Both the position numbers and the translations under genes were made by a program. Shown one piece after another: positions 51,985 through 61,022 of a stretch of 64,000 bases of DNA (positions are counted from its first letter, which is position 1; each line of letters begins with the position of its first letter). The stretch is taken from assembly GCA_019634415.1 (NCBI GenBank), contig JAHQVJ010000044.1:1-64000 (forward strand), given 5' to 3'. Below the pieces are notes generated by a model that saw only the letters and a program-made list of their open reading frames with translations, did no database searches and was not told the origin of the DNA. Source of the stretch: Myxococcales bacterium. GTDB lineage: Bacteria; Myxococcota_A; UBA796; GCA-2862545.

Positions 51985-52505
51985 TGTCAGCGTTTCGGTT
52001 TCGTGCTGGGTGGCGACGCCTTCTACTGAGTGTGGCTGCGTGGCTCGTGGTCGCTGGGCTGGTCTGCTCGGTGCCCTCGGTGGCGTTCGCGCAGGGTGGA
52101 TCGAAGTCCCCCCGGTCGCCGCGGACAGCGGAGAACGCGGGTCGGGTCAAGATCGACGTGATGGTGGTGCATGCCAACAACACGCAGACGGTGGATCCGA
52201 GGCTCAAGGGCCTGCAGCGCCAGCTGTCCCACTTCCGCTACACCGGGTTCTCGGTTCTCTCCACCTCGTCGGAGTCGCTGTCCCAGGGACAGCTGGCCAC
52301 CATCAACGTGGTCGGCGGGCGCCAGATGAAGATCCGGTTCCTGGAGCGCGGTGCCGAGCAGGCACGCGTTCGCATCGAGCTGTTCCGCGACAAGGAGAAG
52401 AAGCTAGACACCACGATCGCCATCCGACGAGGGCGGACCTTCCTGGTCGCTGGGCCCAGATACCGCGACGGGGTGTTGATGTTCCCGATCACGGTATCGT
52501 ACTGA
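51984..52505 (+). CDS. Exported protein of unknown function
   Basis: A 173-residue secreted protein with a long signal peptide (WRRLLLSVAAWLVVAGLVCS ... VAFAQ). The mature part begins with a basic linker and forms a compact beta domain (KIDVMVVHANNTQTVDPRLK, LATINVVGGRQMKIRFLERG, AQARVRIELFRDKEKKLDTT, FLVAGPRYRDGVLMFPITVS). It reads like a small beta-sandwich; no family recognised. The ATG at 51984 overlaps the upstream stop as TGATG with GGAGG five bases before, so it is the third gene of the sigma operon and may belong to the envelope function it controls. Confidence 0.75.
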   Translation: MSAFRFRAGWRRLLLSVAAWLVVAGLVCSVPSVAFAQGGSKSPRSPRTAENAGRVKIDVMVVHANNTQTVDPRLKGLQRQLSHFRYTGFSVLSTSSESLSQGQLATINVVGGRQMKIRFLERGAEQARVRIELFRDKEKKLDTTIAIRRGRTFLVAGPRYRDGVLMFPITVSY

Positions 52506-52550
52506 TAGGCTGAGTCGGGCTCGGATCTTCCTGCACAGGACGAACGCACG

Positions 52551-52889
52551 TTGACCATCTTCCAGAAGATCATCGATCGGGAGATCCCGGCCGACATCGT
52601 CTTCGAGGACGACCGCGTCTTGGCCTTCCGGGACATCGAGCCTCAGGCTCCCGTGCACGTGTTGGTGATTCCGAAGAAGCCACTGGCGAGCGTGGCCTCG
52701 GCGTCTGCCGAGGATCGCGATCTCCTAGGTCATCTGCTCCTCGTCGCGCAGCACGTGGCGACGCGAGAGGGGGTGGCCGATGGCGGCTTCCGCATCGTCA
52801 CCAACATCGGTCAGGACGGGGGCCAAGCCGTGGAACACCTCCACCTTCACGTCCTGGGTGGGCGGGCCATGTCTTGGCCCCCGGGATAG
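52551..52889 (+). CDS. HIT-family (HINT-like) nucleotide hydrolase
   Basis: A 112-residue histidine-triad protein. The start region [20 protein letters not shown], then [20 protein letters not shown], and the catalytic triad [19 protein letters not shown] are typical of HINT proteins, which hydrolyse AMP-lysine or other aminoacyl-AMP adducts in the cytosol. The start is TTG at 52551; no ATG or GTG is available before the conserved N-terminus, and AGGA lies about nine bases upstream. Confidence 0.93.
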   Translation: MTIFQKIIDREIPADIVFEDDRVLAFRDIEPQAPVHVLVIPKKPLASVASASAEDRDLLGHLLLVAQHVATREGVADGGFRIVTNIGQDGGQAVEHLHLHVLGGRAMSWPPG

Positions 52890-53016
52890 CGACGGCGCAG
52901 ATCTTGCGGCGTGTTACCCTGCGCCGTCCGGTCCCGAATGGCCCGAGAGCAGCCACTGGGATCGATCACCCATCACCTTCGCCCGCCGGGAGCGGGCTCG
53001 AAGGAGGCGAACCGTA

Positions 53017-53361
53017 ATGGCAACGTTCGAGGCGACGACGCGCCCGCTGGCCTTCGCCCACATGGAGGGGGGCGTCAAGACGGTGTTCGTTGTGCCCTGG
53101 ACCGCCGAGTTCTCGGTCATCTCGTCGGGGGATCGCATCGAATTCGAGGACCTCGGCAGTATCTCCATCGGAAGCATCCGCCGCTACGACACCGTAGAGG
53201 CGCTTCTGGAGGCAGAGGGTTGGGTCAACGTGGTGCCAGAGGCCGAGGGGCCCGAGCAGGCAGCCGAGAGCCTGCGAGGGGCATCGGAGTGGAACGTCCG
53301 GGCCGAGAAGCAGGACGGCGTGCTCGCGCTTCGCGTACGGTGGGCCAAGCGGAAGGCGTGA
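53017..53361 (+). CDS. Small ASCH/PUA-like domain protein
   Basis: A 114-residue protein, probably an ASCH-type beta barrel: FVVPWTAEFSVISSGDRIEF has the GDxIxF motif, followed by ISIGSIRRYDTVEALLEAEG and WVNVVPEAEG, which match the order in ASCH domains proposed to bind RNA. The catalytic-type Lys of ASCH RNases is not evident. AGGAGG lies about ten bases upstream of the ATG at 53017. It is convergent with the HD-domain gene, 13 bases apart. Confidence 0.7.
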   Translation: MATFEATTRPLAFAHMEGGVKTVFVVPWTAEFSVISSGDRIEFEDLGSISIGSIRRYDTVEALLEAEGWVNVVPEAEGPEQAAESLRGASEWNVRAEKQDGVLALRVRWAKRKA

Positions 53362-53374
53362 GCCTCGATCGCCG

Positions 53375-53881
53375 TTAGCGAAGGGACGCCAGGAGCTGCT
53401 CGAGCGTGGGATCGGTGAGGACCGCCTCGGCCGAGTCGAGGAACTCCGCCATCCCCGTGCTTCCTGCATCGGCGTAGGCCCGCGCTTGCAGTGCCATGTC
53501 CAGGCGATCGAGCTGACGCACGAAGCGGGCCTCAGCGTCGATCTGTGCCTCGTAGCGCTCCCAGGCCTCCAGCAGATCGCCCCCTCGCGGAAGCTCGGCC
53601 ATCAGCTCGCGCATGGCGTGGTGCTCGCGTGCGGCCTTGGTGGATGCCGGGATCCCGTCGTGGGGGGTGACGTCGCCAGTGCGGACCTCGGCCAGATCGT
53701 GCAGTACGGCGTAGGTGAGGGCGCGCTGCAGATCCAGCTCCTCGGGCAGGAGCACCAGGGTGAGCCAGGCCACCCCCCAGCTATGGGCCGCGACGCTCTC
53801 GGGTGAGGCCACGCCGGCGCGCAGCCAACCTGCCCGAGGCAGGGCCTTCAGCGCGAGGGCCTCGAGCAGGGTGCGCTTCAT
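53375..53881 (-). CDS. HD-domain hydrolase (YfbR/HDDC2-like)
   Basis: A 168-residue HD phosphohydrolase. The conserved head LKALPRAGWLRAGVASPESV, the first His in AAHSWGVAWL, the HD pair in TYAVLHDLAEVRTGDVTPHD and the last Asp in FVRQLDRLDMALQARAY give the HD metal set. The closest recognisable type is 5-prime-deoxynucleotidase YfbR/HDDC2. Its ATG overlaps the acyltransferase stop (ATGA), so it is the last gene of the E1-acyltransferase operon. Confidence 0.88.
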   Translation of the reverse strand: MKRTLLEALALKALPRAGWLRAGVASPESVAAHSWGVAWLTLVLLPEELDLQRALTYAVLHDLAEVRTGDVTPHDGIPASTKAAREHHAMRELMAELPRGGDLLEAWERYEAQIDAEARFVRQLDRLDMALQARAYADAGSTGMAEFLDSAEAVLTDPTLEQLLASLR

Positions 53882-54930
53882 GCCGCCCCCAGCAGATCCT
53901 CACGTTGGGCTGGGATCCCGAAGGACAGCAACGGTGCCTCCGCTCGCGAGATGGCGTCCAGGCTGCCGCGATCGCCGATGCGGCGGAAGCCCTCCGACAC
54001 CAGGATCCGAGCCACCGGGCCGCCCAGTGGGTTGCCGGGCCCCAGGCAGATCACCACCTCGGGTGCACAATGCCGAAGTGCGGTGATCACCGACAACGTG
54101 AAGTCGTAGGGGCGGACCACCTGGTGCCCGAGGGTGTAGCCAAGCAGCTCTGCGGGATCGCTCCAGCGTGGGCGGAAGATCATGCCGCGGCCATCCACCA
54201 ACGGCACGTGTGGCGGACGCATCGCCAGGTCTCCGAGCTGTTGCTGTGCTCTGTCGGAGGTGGCCTGCATGAGGGAGGTGTGGAACGCCGAGTGCAGCGG
54301 CAGCTGCAGCGGGAACGTGCGCGCACCGCGGTGGTCCGGTGGAAGCGTAGCGAGCAGGTGCTTCACCCCGGCATCGTCTGCGCCGAGCACGGCGAAGCCG
54401 CCCAGGTTGATGGACCACTCCGCGACGTGACCCAAGGCCGTGGCCCCCGCCAGTGCGGCCTCCACGGCGGCCAGCGCTTCGCGAGAGACCCGCCAGCTGT
54501 CGTCGCTGATGGGGTAGAGGACCTGGCCGCCGATGACGTTGCCGGACTGATAGCTGCCCATCGTGTCCACGAGGCGGATGGCCTGCTGCAGCGGCAGGGC
54601 GCCTGCCACCACCAGCGCGGTGTACCAGCCCATGCTGTTGCCCACCACCCCCACCACCTCGTAGCGGTCGCGATCGAGCTCGAGCCAGTCGGCGACAGTG
54701 CCGGCGAAGGTCAGCAACGAGGCGTTCTCGCCGACCACGTGCAGGGCGGAGCGGTAGCGCTCGGCGGCGTCCATCTCCGTGATGGTCGGCCTGCCGTGGC
54801 TCTGCCGCCAGGCATCGCACTGGGCGATGGCCATTGCAGCAGGTTCGCTGCGTTGCTGCAGTCCACCCAAGCTGCGGCGATCGTACGAGCCGCGTCCGGG
54901 ACACACCAACAAGGCCCTGCGTCGGCTCAT
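53878..54930 (-). CDS. FabD-like ACP S-acyltransferase
   Basis: A 350-residue protein of the malonyl-CoA:ACP transacylase fold. The nucleophile elbow is VVGVVGNSMGWYTALVVAGA (Ser99, GNSMG instead of the common GHSxG), and PLQLPLHSAFHTSLM carries the catalytic His. The usual substrate Arg after the elbow is not obvious; the sequence departs from housekeeping FabD, which suggests a different acyl donor. It overlaps both neighbours by four bases and lies between a fused branched-chain-type E1 and an HD hydrolase, hinting at a specialised lipid or polyketide starter pathway. Confidence 0.8.
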   Translation of the reverse strand: MSRRRALLVCPGRGSYDRRSLGGLQQRSEPAAMAIAQCDAWRQSHGRPTITEMDAAERYRSALHVVGENASLLTFAGTVADWLELDRDRYEVVGVVGNSMGWYTALVVAGALPLQQAIRLVDTMGSYQSGNVIGGQVLYPISDDSWRVSREALAAVEAALAGATALGHVAEWSINLGGFAVLGADDAGVKHLLATLPPDHRGARTFPLQLPLHSAFHTSLMQATSDRAQQQLGDLAMRPPHVPLVDGRGMIFRPRWSDPAELLGYTLGHQVVRPYDFTLSVITALRHCAPEVVICLGPGNPLGGPVARILVSEGFRRIGDRGSLDAISRAEAPLLSFGIPAQREDLLGAA

Positions 54931-57191
54931 GGCTCAGCTGCCAGCGGGGCCGGCTTCGGAGCCGTCGGTCGATGCACGTCGGCCACCAGCTTCACCGCCG
55001 CCGAGTGGATGTCGTCCTCGGACACCAGCACCAGATCCGCAGCGGCACCCAGCGGGATGTAGCTGTCGGCTCCGACCACGCGTGCCGTGCGCACCCGTCC
55101 GTCGGTGCCCTCCACGACCTCGGCGACCACCGTGTCGGCGATCCCGCTGGAGCGACGGCACTCGTCCACGACGAGCATGTGCCCGCAGGCCGCCGCATGG
55201 GGCAAGAGGGCGTCGATGGGCAGTGGATGCAGCCACCGCAGATCCACCACCCGGCAGCGGATGTGAGCGGCCTCGAGGCGCTTGGCCACCCGCAGCGACA
55301 TGCGCAGGCCGTTGGCGTAGCTGACGATGCACAGATCCGTACCCGAGCCCGTCACGCCCACCTCGCCCAGGGGCAGGTGCTGGTCGGGGGCGGGGTAGGG
55401 CTCGAGCCATTCGCCGTCGCCGTCCTCGTGTAGGTCCTTGGTCATGTACAGCGCGATGGGCTCGAGGAGCACGCTCACTCGGCCACAGGCCTTGGCGGCG
55501 CCCACCATGGTGCGCAGCATGCGGACGGCGTCTGCTGGGCGCGCAGGGCAGCCCAGCAGGATCCCCGGGATCTCGCGCAGGGCGGCGATGCCGTTGTCGT
55601 TGTGGAAGTGGCCTCCGAAGCCCTTCTGGTAGGCCAGGCCGGCGATGCGCACGACCATGGGGTTGCGGAACTGTCCGTTGGAGAAGAACTGCAGCGACCC
55701 CGCCTCACCGCGGAGCTGGTCGATCGCGTTCATCAGGTAGGCCAGGTACTGGATCTCGGGGATGGGGAGCAAGCCGGCTTGTCCTGCCCCCAAGGCCAAC
55801 CCCAGGATCGACGTCTCGTCGAGCAGGGTGTTGAAGACGCGGCCCACACCGAGCGACTCGGTGAGGCCTGCGGTCACGTGGTACACGCCGCCCTTGCGAG
55901 CGACGTCCTCCCCGAAGAGCAGCGTGTCGTCGTGGGCGAGCATCACGTCGTGCAGGGCTCGGTTGAGCTGCATCGCGAGATGGCGCGGGCGATCCGATTC
56001 TTCGGGTAGCTCGCCTCCGAAGGCGTCGAGTCGGACGCCTCGGGGTGCGGTCGCGGTGGCGGCTGCGGCCACGGCATGCGGGTCGTGGGGGGCGAGGGGA
56101 GCCATCACCTGAGCGCGGGTGGTGAGCTTGGGTCTCCCCACCGCCTCCTCTGCCAGCGCCCGCAGACGCTGCAGCGTGTCGTCGTACAGCGCGAGCGCGT
56201 CGGCGGGCTGCAGCCAGCCACCGTCGATGAGGAGCGCCGCGGTGGTGAGCAGCGGATCGAGGGCCTCGGCCTGCCGGATCTCCGATGGGGTGCGGTACAG
56301 CTGCTCCACGTCGGAGCCTGCGTGGCCGAGCAACCGCACCGTGCGCAGGTGCAAGAAGGCTGGACGCCGCTTGATCCGCACCCAGTGGACCGCGGACCGA
56401 GCCGCTTCCCAGGCATCCACCAGATCCAGGCCGTCGCCAGCGAAGTACTGGATGCCGGGCCGATGGGCGTTGGCTGCCTCCACCCATCCTTCAGGAGTGC
56501 GCACCGAGATCCCGAGCCCGTTGTCTTCGCATACGAACAGGCAGGGCACGGGCACCTGCTGGTGGGTGGCCCACGACGCCGTGTTGAGCGCGGTCTGGGC
56601 GCTCGCGTGGTTCACCGACGCGTCGCCGAAGGTGCACAGCGAGATGGCCGTTTCGCGCCGATCCTCGAGCCGTGCGCGTCGATCCAGGGCGATGGCTGCG
56701 CCCACGGCCTTGGGGAGGTGGCTTGCGATGGTGGAGGTCTGAGGGGGGATGCCGAGTGCGGTGGAGCCGAACACCTTGTGGCGACCACCAGCGATGGGCT
56801 CGTCGGCGCTCGCCACGAGCCCCAGCAACACGTCGAAGGCGCCCTCGGGCCCAGGTCGCTTGTCGGCCAAGGTACAGAAGTAGGCCCCGGACCGGTAGTG
56901 GAGGAAGCTGACGTCGTCGGCTTCGAGCTGATCGGCCACCGCCGCGTTGCCCTCGTGCCCACTGGAGCCGATCGTGTAGAACGACTCACCCGTGGCCTTG
57001 AGCTGTCGCGCCAGCAGGTCCAGGATCCGTGACTGCAGCTGGGCCTCGAAGAGGCGCAGGGCATCCCGGGCCGACAGATCCGTCCCTGCTCGGACCGGGC
57101 CGTCGAGGGCGTGTCTAGCGGGCTGTGGCGGTCGGCTGCTGAGGAACTCGCGTAGCTGCTTGTCGACCGCAGCTGTACGGGAGACGGCCAT
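54927..57191 (-). CDS. Fused alpha-beta E1 component of a 2-oxoacid dehydrogenase (branched-chain type)
   Basis: A 754-residue thiamine-diphosphate enzyme with E1 alpha and E1 beta in one chain. The alpha half (to about 370) has YTIGSSGHEGNAAVADQL, FLHYRSGAYFCTLADKRPG and the ThDP motif FGDASVNHASAQTALN followed by CEDNGLGIS. The beta half (about 405-745) has LNRALHDVMLAHDDTLLFGE, ARKGGVYHVTAGLTESLGVG and WLHPLPIDALLPHAAACGHM. Fusions of this kind act on branched 2-oxoacids or pyruvate. No E2 or E3 gene is nearby, so a shared or distant E2 is expected. The ATG is three bases after the upstream membrane-protein stop; its own stop overlaps the acyltransferase start. Confidence 0.9.
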   Translation of the reverse strand: MAVSRTAAVDKQLREFLSSRPPQPARHALDGPVRAGTDLSARDALRLFEAQLQSRILDLLARQLKATGESFYTIGSSGHEGNAAVADQLEADDVSFLHYRSGAYFCTLADKRPGPEGAFDVLLGLVASADEPIAGGRHKVFGSTALGIPPQTSTIASHLPKAVGAAIALDRRARLEDRRETAISLCTFGDASVNHASAQTALNTASWATHQQVPVPCLFVCEDNGLGISVRTPEGWVEAANAHRPGIQYFAGDGLDLVDAWEAARSAVHWVRIKRRPAFLHLRTVRLLGHAGSDVEQLYRTPSEIRQAEALDPLLTTAALLIDGGWLQPADALALYDDTLQRLRALAEEAVGRPKLTTRAQVMAPLAPHDPHAVAAAATATAPRGVRLDAFGGELPEESDRPRHLAMQLNRALHDVMLAHDDTLLFGEDVARKGGVYHVTAGLTESLGVGRVFNTLLDETSILGLALGAGQAGLLPIPEIQYLAYLMNAIDQLRGEAGSLQFFSNGQFRNPMVVRIAGLAYQKGFGGHFHNDNGIAALREIPGILLGCPARPADAVRMLRTMVGAAKACGRVSVLLEPIALYMTKDLHEDGDGEWLEPYPAPDQHLPLGEVGVTGSGTDLCIVSYANGLRMSLRVAKRLEAAHIRCRVVDLRWLHPLPIDALLPHAAACGHMLVVDECRRSSGIADTVVAEVVEGTDGRVRTARVVGADSYIPLGAAADLVLVSEDDIHSAAVKLVADVHRPTAPKPAPLAAEP

Positions 57192-57194
57192 GGA

Positions 57195-59351
57195 TCATCG
57201 CATGGGAAGCAGGGGGTACTGACCCCAACCCGGGTCCGGGTCGGTGAAGCGGATGTCGACCTTACCCGGATTTGGCTCGACGACCACATTGTTGGAGAAG
57301 TAGGGCTCCAGAGCCGCCTCGACATTGCGGTGGAAGCTGCGATCCAGGTGTGCGACGTCGATCAGCTCGATCCGTGCCCTCGGCGGCGTGTAGATCCCGG
57401 CCAGGAACTCCACGAAGTTCACCATGGCGCGAACGGCCATGGCTGGCGTCGCCTTGGAGATCACGAGGGTGAACGGGAGGTTCGGCTCCTGCGAGTACGC
57501 GATGTGCGCCTGAACGGGGAAGTTGCGGACCAGGTTCTCGGACTTGGTCAGGGCTTCCTGGAGCCACCGATCCGGAATGGCGTCCCAGCTGGGGGGGAGC
57601 CGATCGGAGGTGGGCACCACGTTGGCCAGCACCGTGGGGCTGTCGTCCTCCATGTCGTCGATGCCCACCATCTCGTCCATGGGGATCTCGGTGGGCAGGG
57701 ACTCTGCCGACAGCGGGTCCGCCTCGCGGGTGAGGGGAGGCGGGGTCCCGAAGATGACGCCAGGGGAGGTCTCGGCGACCTGGTGGTCCTGGGCATGGCT
57801 CACGGGGCGGATGCGACCAGCGCTGCCATAGGGGGTCTCGCGACCTCCCTGCACGCCTGCACGGGCCCGCGCGAGGATGCCGGCGCCTCCGAGGAGCTCC
57901 GGTGGCGGACCAGGATTCGACGGGCCGTCCTCGATCATCACCTCGGCCCGGAGCAGCTGCTTGGAGTCGAAGTCCTCGGTGGCGTCGTCTTCCACCAGCT
58001 CACCGACGGGCTCGGGAGGTGGGGGCAGGGCCGAGCGCTGCATGTCCTGCGCGAGGGGAGGCGGAGCCTGCTGACGAAGCGGTGGGGGCAGCGCGCTGCG
58101 CCGCTTCGCTGCTGGAGGTGTGGCCGCTGGCGGCCCCGAGTGTGCCGTACCCAGTCGCACCCCGCCGAGGGAGTCGGCCGAAGGCCGAGGAAGCGGTGCC
58201 ACGGGCGGGATCCGCTGGCTCGGGACCTCGTGAGGCGTGATGGTCGGGCCCGACCGCACGGAAGAGGCTTGCTGCGCTGGCGCGGGGGGCGGACTCGGCG
58301 GAGAGGCCGGCTCCATGTGGGGTGCGCCGGACACGCCGTTCGAGGGGGCCTCGGCGAAGGTGGGGGCAGCAGCCACCACGGGTGCCTGGGCAGCGGGCGC
58401 GGGCTCGGGAGCCGTGGGCTCTTCGGGGGCACGAGGCGCCACGCTGGGCGTGGGGTTGGTGGGCGCCTGGGGCACGGAGGAGAATCGCCCAGCTCCGGGC
58501 GGAGAGGCCCGGTTGGAGGCGCCGAGGTTGGCCAGCACGCTCCCCGTGGGGGGATCGGATGACGGAATAGCCGAGGGCTGACGCATCGTGGGGGCGGGAG
58601 TGCTTCCCAAGGCGGGTGCTGCATAGGTCGCGCGGCCGAAGCCGCCCGGAGTCGCCCCTTGGGACGAGGCGGGTGCGCTTCCAACCCCGTAGGGCGTGCC
58701 TGCCATCGACGGCGTGGCGGCCGTGTTCTCGCTTCGAGGCGCGTAGGAGGGCGTGGGCGTCCGGTTGAAGCCGCCGGTGTAGCCGGTGTAGCCGCTGGCT
58801 CCACTGGGCGAGTGGGACCGCAGCGACACCGGAACGGGTGTGGCGAGGCGAGGGCGGGTGCCGGCGGGGGTGGAGCGGATGCGCTCCAGCACGGCGCGCT
58901 GAGTGGTGAGGCGGGTGACCTCGTTGACCAGCTGTTGGTGCTGCTTCTGCTCCCATGGCAGCATCTGTGCTTCGCGGCCGATGGCGAGGGCGGCGCCCGT
59001 CAGCATGGCCCACCCGACGATCATGCAGGCTGCGAGCACGCCCAGCACGGCTGGGAGCGCTGGCACGCCGTCCGGCACGTACGGGATGACGGACTCGAAC
59101 TTCGCCAGCGTGCGGGCCACGTCGGGGCTCAGGAACGGAACGGCCAGGACCAGCAAGCCTGCCATCAAGCAGATGAGCGCGAGGCCTCCGAACAGGTACC
59201 GCAGCAACAGCACGGGGTGTGCTGGGGAAGAGGTGCGTAGCCGCAGGAGCAATCGGCGGTAGTCCACACGATCCTCGAAGGAACGCAAGGCGTCCTTCGC
59301 CTTCGTGAGGAGGTGATCGATGTCTTCCGCAGTTTCGTACGTCTCGACCAT
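57195..59351 (-). CDS. Membrane protein with long Pro-rich linker and conserved-looking C-terminal domain
   Basis: A 718-residue protein. An N-terminal coiled segment (DIDHLLTKAKDALRSFEDRV) precedes two membrane helices (LFGGLALICLMAGLLVLAVP, about 52-75; AVLGVLAACMIVGWAMLTGA, about 102-125). A short coiled coil (KQHQQLVNEVTRLTTQRAVL) and about 400 disordered Pro/Ala/Ser/Thr-rich residues follow. The last 150 residues are folded (PPSWDAIPDRWLQEALTKSE, FTLVISKATPAMAVRAMVNF, VEFLAGIYTPPRARIELID). Both helices close together place the long tail in the cytoplasm or the periplasm; which is not clear. Family not recognised. The ATG at 59351 follows a GTG at 59354. Confidence 0.78.
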   Translation of the reverse strand: MVETYETAEDIDHLLTKAKDALRSFEDRVDYRRLLLRLRTSSPAHPVLLLRYLFGGLALICLMAGLLVLAVPFLSPDVARTLAKFESVIPYVPDGVPALPAVLGVLAACMIVGWAMLTGAALAIGREAQMLPWEQKQHQQLVNEVTRLTTQRAVLERIRSTPAGTRPRLATPVPVSLRSHSPSGASGYTGYTGGFNRTPTPSYAPRSENTAATPSMAGTPYGVGSAPASSQGATPGGFGRATYAAPALGSTPAPTMRQPSAIPSSDPPTGSVLANLGASNRASPPGAGRFSSVPQAPTNPTPSVAPRAPEEPTAPEPAPAAQAPVVAAAPTFAEAPSNGVSGAPHMEPASPPSPPPAPAQQASSVRSGPTITPHEVPSQRIPPVAPLPRPSADSLGGVRLGTAHSGPPAATPPAAKRRSALPPPLRQQAPPPLAQDMQRSALPPPPEPVGELVEDDATEDFDSKQLLRAEVMIEDGPSNPGPPPELLGGAGILARARAGVQGGRETPYGSAGRIRPVSHAQDHQVAETSPGVIFGTPPPLTREADPLSAESLPTEIPMDEMVGIDDMEDDSPTVLANVVPTSDRLPPSWDAIPDRWLQEALTKSENLVRNFPVQAHIAYSQEPNLPFTLVISKATPAMAVRAMVNFVEFLAGIYTPPRARIELIDVAHLDRSFHRNVEAALEPYFSNNVVVEPNPGKVDIRFTDPDPGWGQYPLLPMR

Positions 59352-59453
59352 CACGCCCCTACGGAAAGCGCCAGGGTGGTAGCGCTGCGGCGCCCACTGT
59401 ACCTGAGTCGCTGCGTGGGGTCGAACCGCCTACGTGGAATGTGCACAGCCTTC

Positions 59454-61022
59454 TCACGAATGGGCCACGGACGCCGTCTCCACCTGGGAGTCCGCCGCCT
59501 CGAGAACAACGGTAACGGGTCGTCCCAGCACGTTCGACAGACGACGGGTGCGTCTATCCGCTGCCCACCGCTCGATGTGGGCGTTGTCCCTGGTTTTCGC
59601 TGTGATGGTTACAGCGGTTCCATCGTCGGCCACCTCGAGTCCCACGACGAACTGATTGTGGGACCGGTCCAGGGAGTCGGCCATGCGGAGGATGGCGGAG
59701 AGCACCTCCACCTTTCTCTGGTCGACCCGCGACAGTGCCTTGAAGTGGCGATGGGAATCCCTGGGACGACCTCGGTGGTACCGCACGATGTTCGCCACGA
59801 CGGCGACCTCGGGAGCGGTGAAGCCGGGCATGCGGCTGTTCAGGATCAGGTACTGCCCGTGCTTGTGGTGGTCGCGGGCAGCGATGTGGTGCCCGATGTC
59901 GTGTAGCAGGGCTGCATACTCGAGGGTGCGGCGTGCGCTCGAGTCCAGTTTGAGGCCCGACAGGCCGTCGAACAAGGAGAGGGCCAGGTCGCGGACGTGG
60001 TTGCAGTGGGGCTCGTCCTCTTCGTACCGCTCCATCATGCGGAGGACCGCTCGCATACGAGGCCACGCAACCGTGCGGGCCAGCGCCAGCTCGGGCTCGT
60101 TGCGGAGGATCCAGTTGGCGAGGAGACCATCACGGAGGGAGCGGTCCGAGGTGACCAGCTCGGGGTAGTCCAGCGTCTTCAGGGCCTGATGCAGCACGGC
60201 AGAGGCCGTGGCCAGGGTGTGGCGTCGCTTGCCGTCCATCCCCGGAATCTCGGACAGCTTGCCCCTCCGAGTCTGCACGAACTGGGCCGTGAGCCGCTTG
60301 AGGTCGCCACGCTGCAGCACGAGGCCGTGGGAGTGCTGGGGCTCGGGATTCCCGTTGGCGATGGTGGCCATGCGTGCGAGGGCTCGTGCGCTTCCTCCCG
60401 TGGCCACCACGGTTCCCGCCACCCCGGGAGGGATGTCCTGGAGCACGCGCCGCAGACCCAGGCGCGTGGCGTCCCGAATGGCGGCGATCTCCTCGACGCG
60501 CACCGGATCGGAGCGCACGTGGGCCTCGGTGAGTCGGATGTGACCCAGCGGAAGGCTGTGGGCGGCCAGGATCCGAGTGGCATCGCACAGGATGAGCTCC
60601 AGCGACCCTCCGCCCAGGTCCAGCAGCAGCGCGTAGCCCTTGGAGAAGTCGAGCTCGGGGCGCATCCCCAGGTAGATGAGTCGACCCTCGTCGACGCCGG
60701 AGATGGTGCGGATGTGGATCCCGGTGGCCTCGCGAACCGCCTTCACGAAATCCGAGCCGTTCTTGGCCTCTCGCACGGCGGAGGTGGCGGCAGCCTCGAT
60801 GGCTTCTACGCCCAGGGAGTCCATGGTCTGCCTGAACGACTCGAGGGCCTCGACGCCGCGGGCCATGGCATCCGCCGTGAGCACGTGTCGGTCGAGGCCG
60901 CCTCGGCCGAGCTCCACCTGCACGCGGTCCTTCTCCACGACGGTGATCTCGCCCTCGACGTCCACATCGGCCACGAGCAGGTGCACGCTGTTCGTGCCCA
61001 CGTCGATGGCGGCGACCCTCAT
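59454..61022 (-). CDS. ppx: Ppx/GppA-family exopolyphosphatase with C-terminal HD domain
   Basis: A 522-residue enzyme of the actin/Hsp70-like Ppx/GppA family. Seen are VAAIDVGTNSVHLLVADVD (phosphate 1), AAATSAVREAKNGSDFVKAV, the LLLDLGGGSLELILCDAT phosphate-2 motif and VATGGSARALARMA. An HD-type C-terminal domain follows from about residue 320 (YAALLHDIGHHIAARDHHKH, AILRMADSLDRSH). The size equals E. coli Ppx; exopolyphosphatase and pppGpp phosphatase activity cannot be separated by sequence, so the symbol is tentative. The ATG at 61022 overlaps the upstream stop (ATGA). Confidence 0.88.
   Translation of the reverse strand: MRVAAIDVGTNSVHLLVADVDVEGEITVVEKDRVQVELGRGGLDRHVLTADAMARGVEALESFRQTMDSLGVEAIEAAATSAVREAKNGSDFVKAVREATGIHIRTISGVDEGRLIYLGMRPELDFSKGYALLLDLGGGSLELILCDATRILAAHSLPLGHIRLTEAHVRSDPVRVEEIAAIRDATRLGLRRVLQDIPPGVAGTVVATGGSARALARMATIANGNPEPQHSHGLVLQRGDLKRLTAQFVQTRRGKLSEIPGMDGKRRHTLATASAVLHQALKTLDYPELVTSDRSLRDGLLANWILRNEPELALARTVAWPRMRAVLRMMERYEEDEPHCNHVRDLALSLFDGLSGLKLDSSARRTLEYAALLHDIGHHIAARDHHKHGQYLILNSRMPGFTAPEVAVVANIVRYHRGRPRDSHRHFKALSRVDQRKVEVLSAILRMADSLDRSHNQFVVGLEVADDGTAVTITAKTRDNAHIERWAADRRTRRLSNVLGRPVTVVLEAADSQVETASVAHS

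Noticed and set aside
57902..58804. Low-complexity Pro/Ala-rich stretch as a possible DNA repeat array
   Set aside because: The bases do not form a regular tandem unit; it is a disordered protein linker coded with biased composition.
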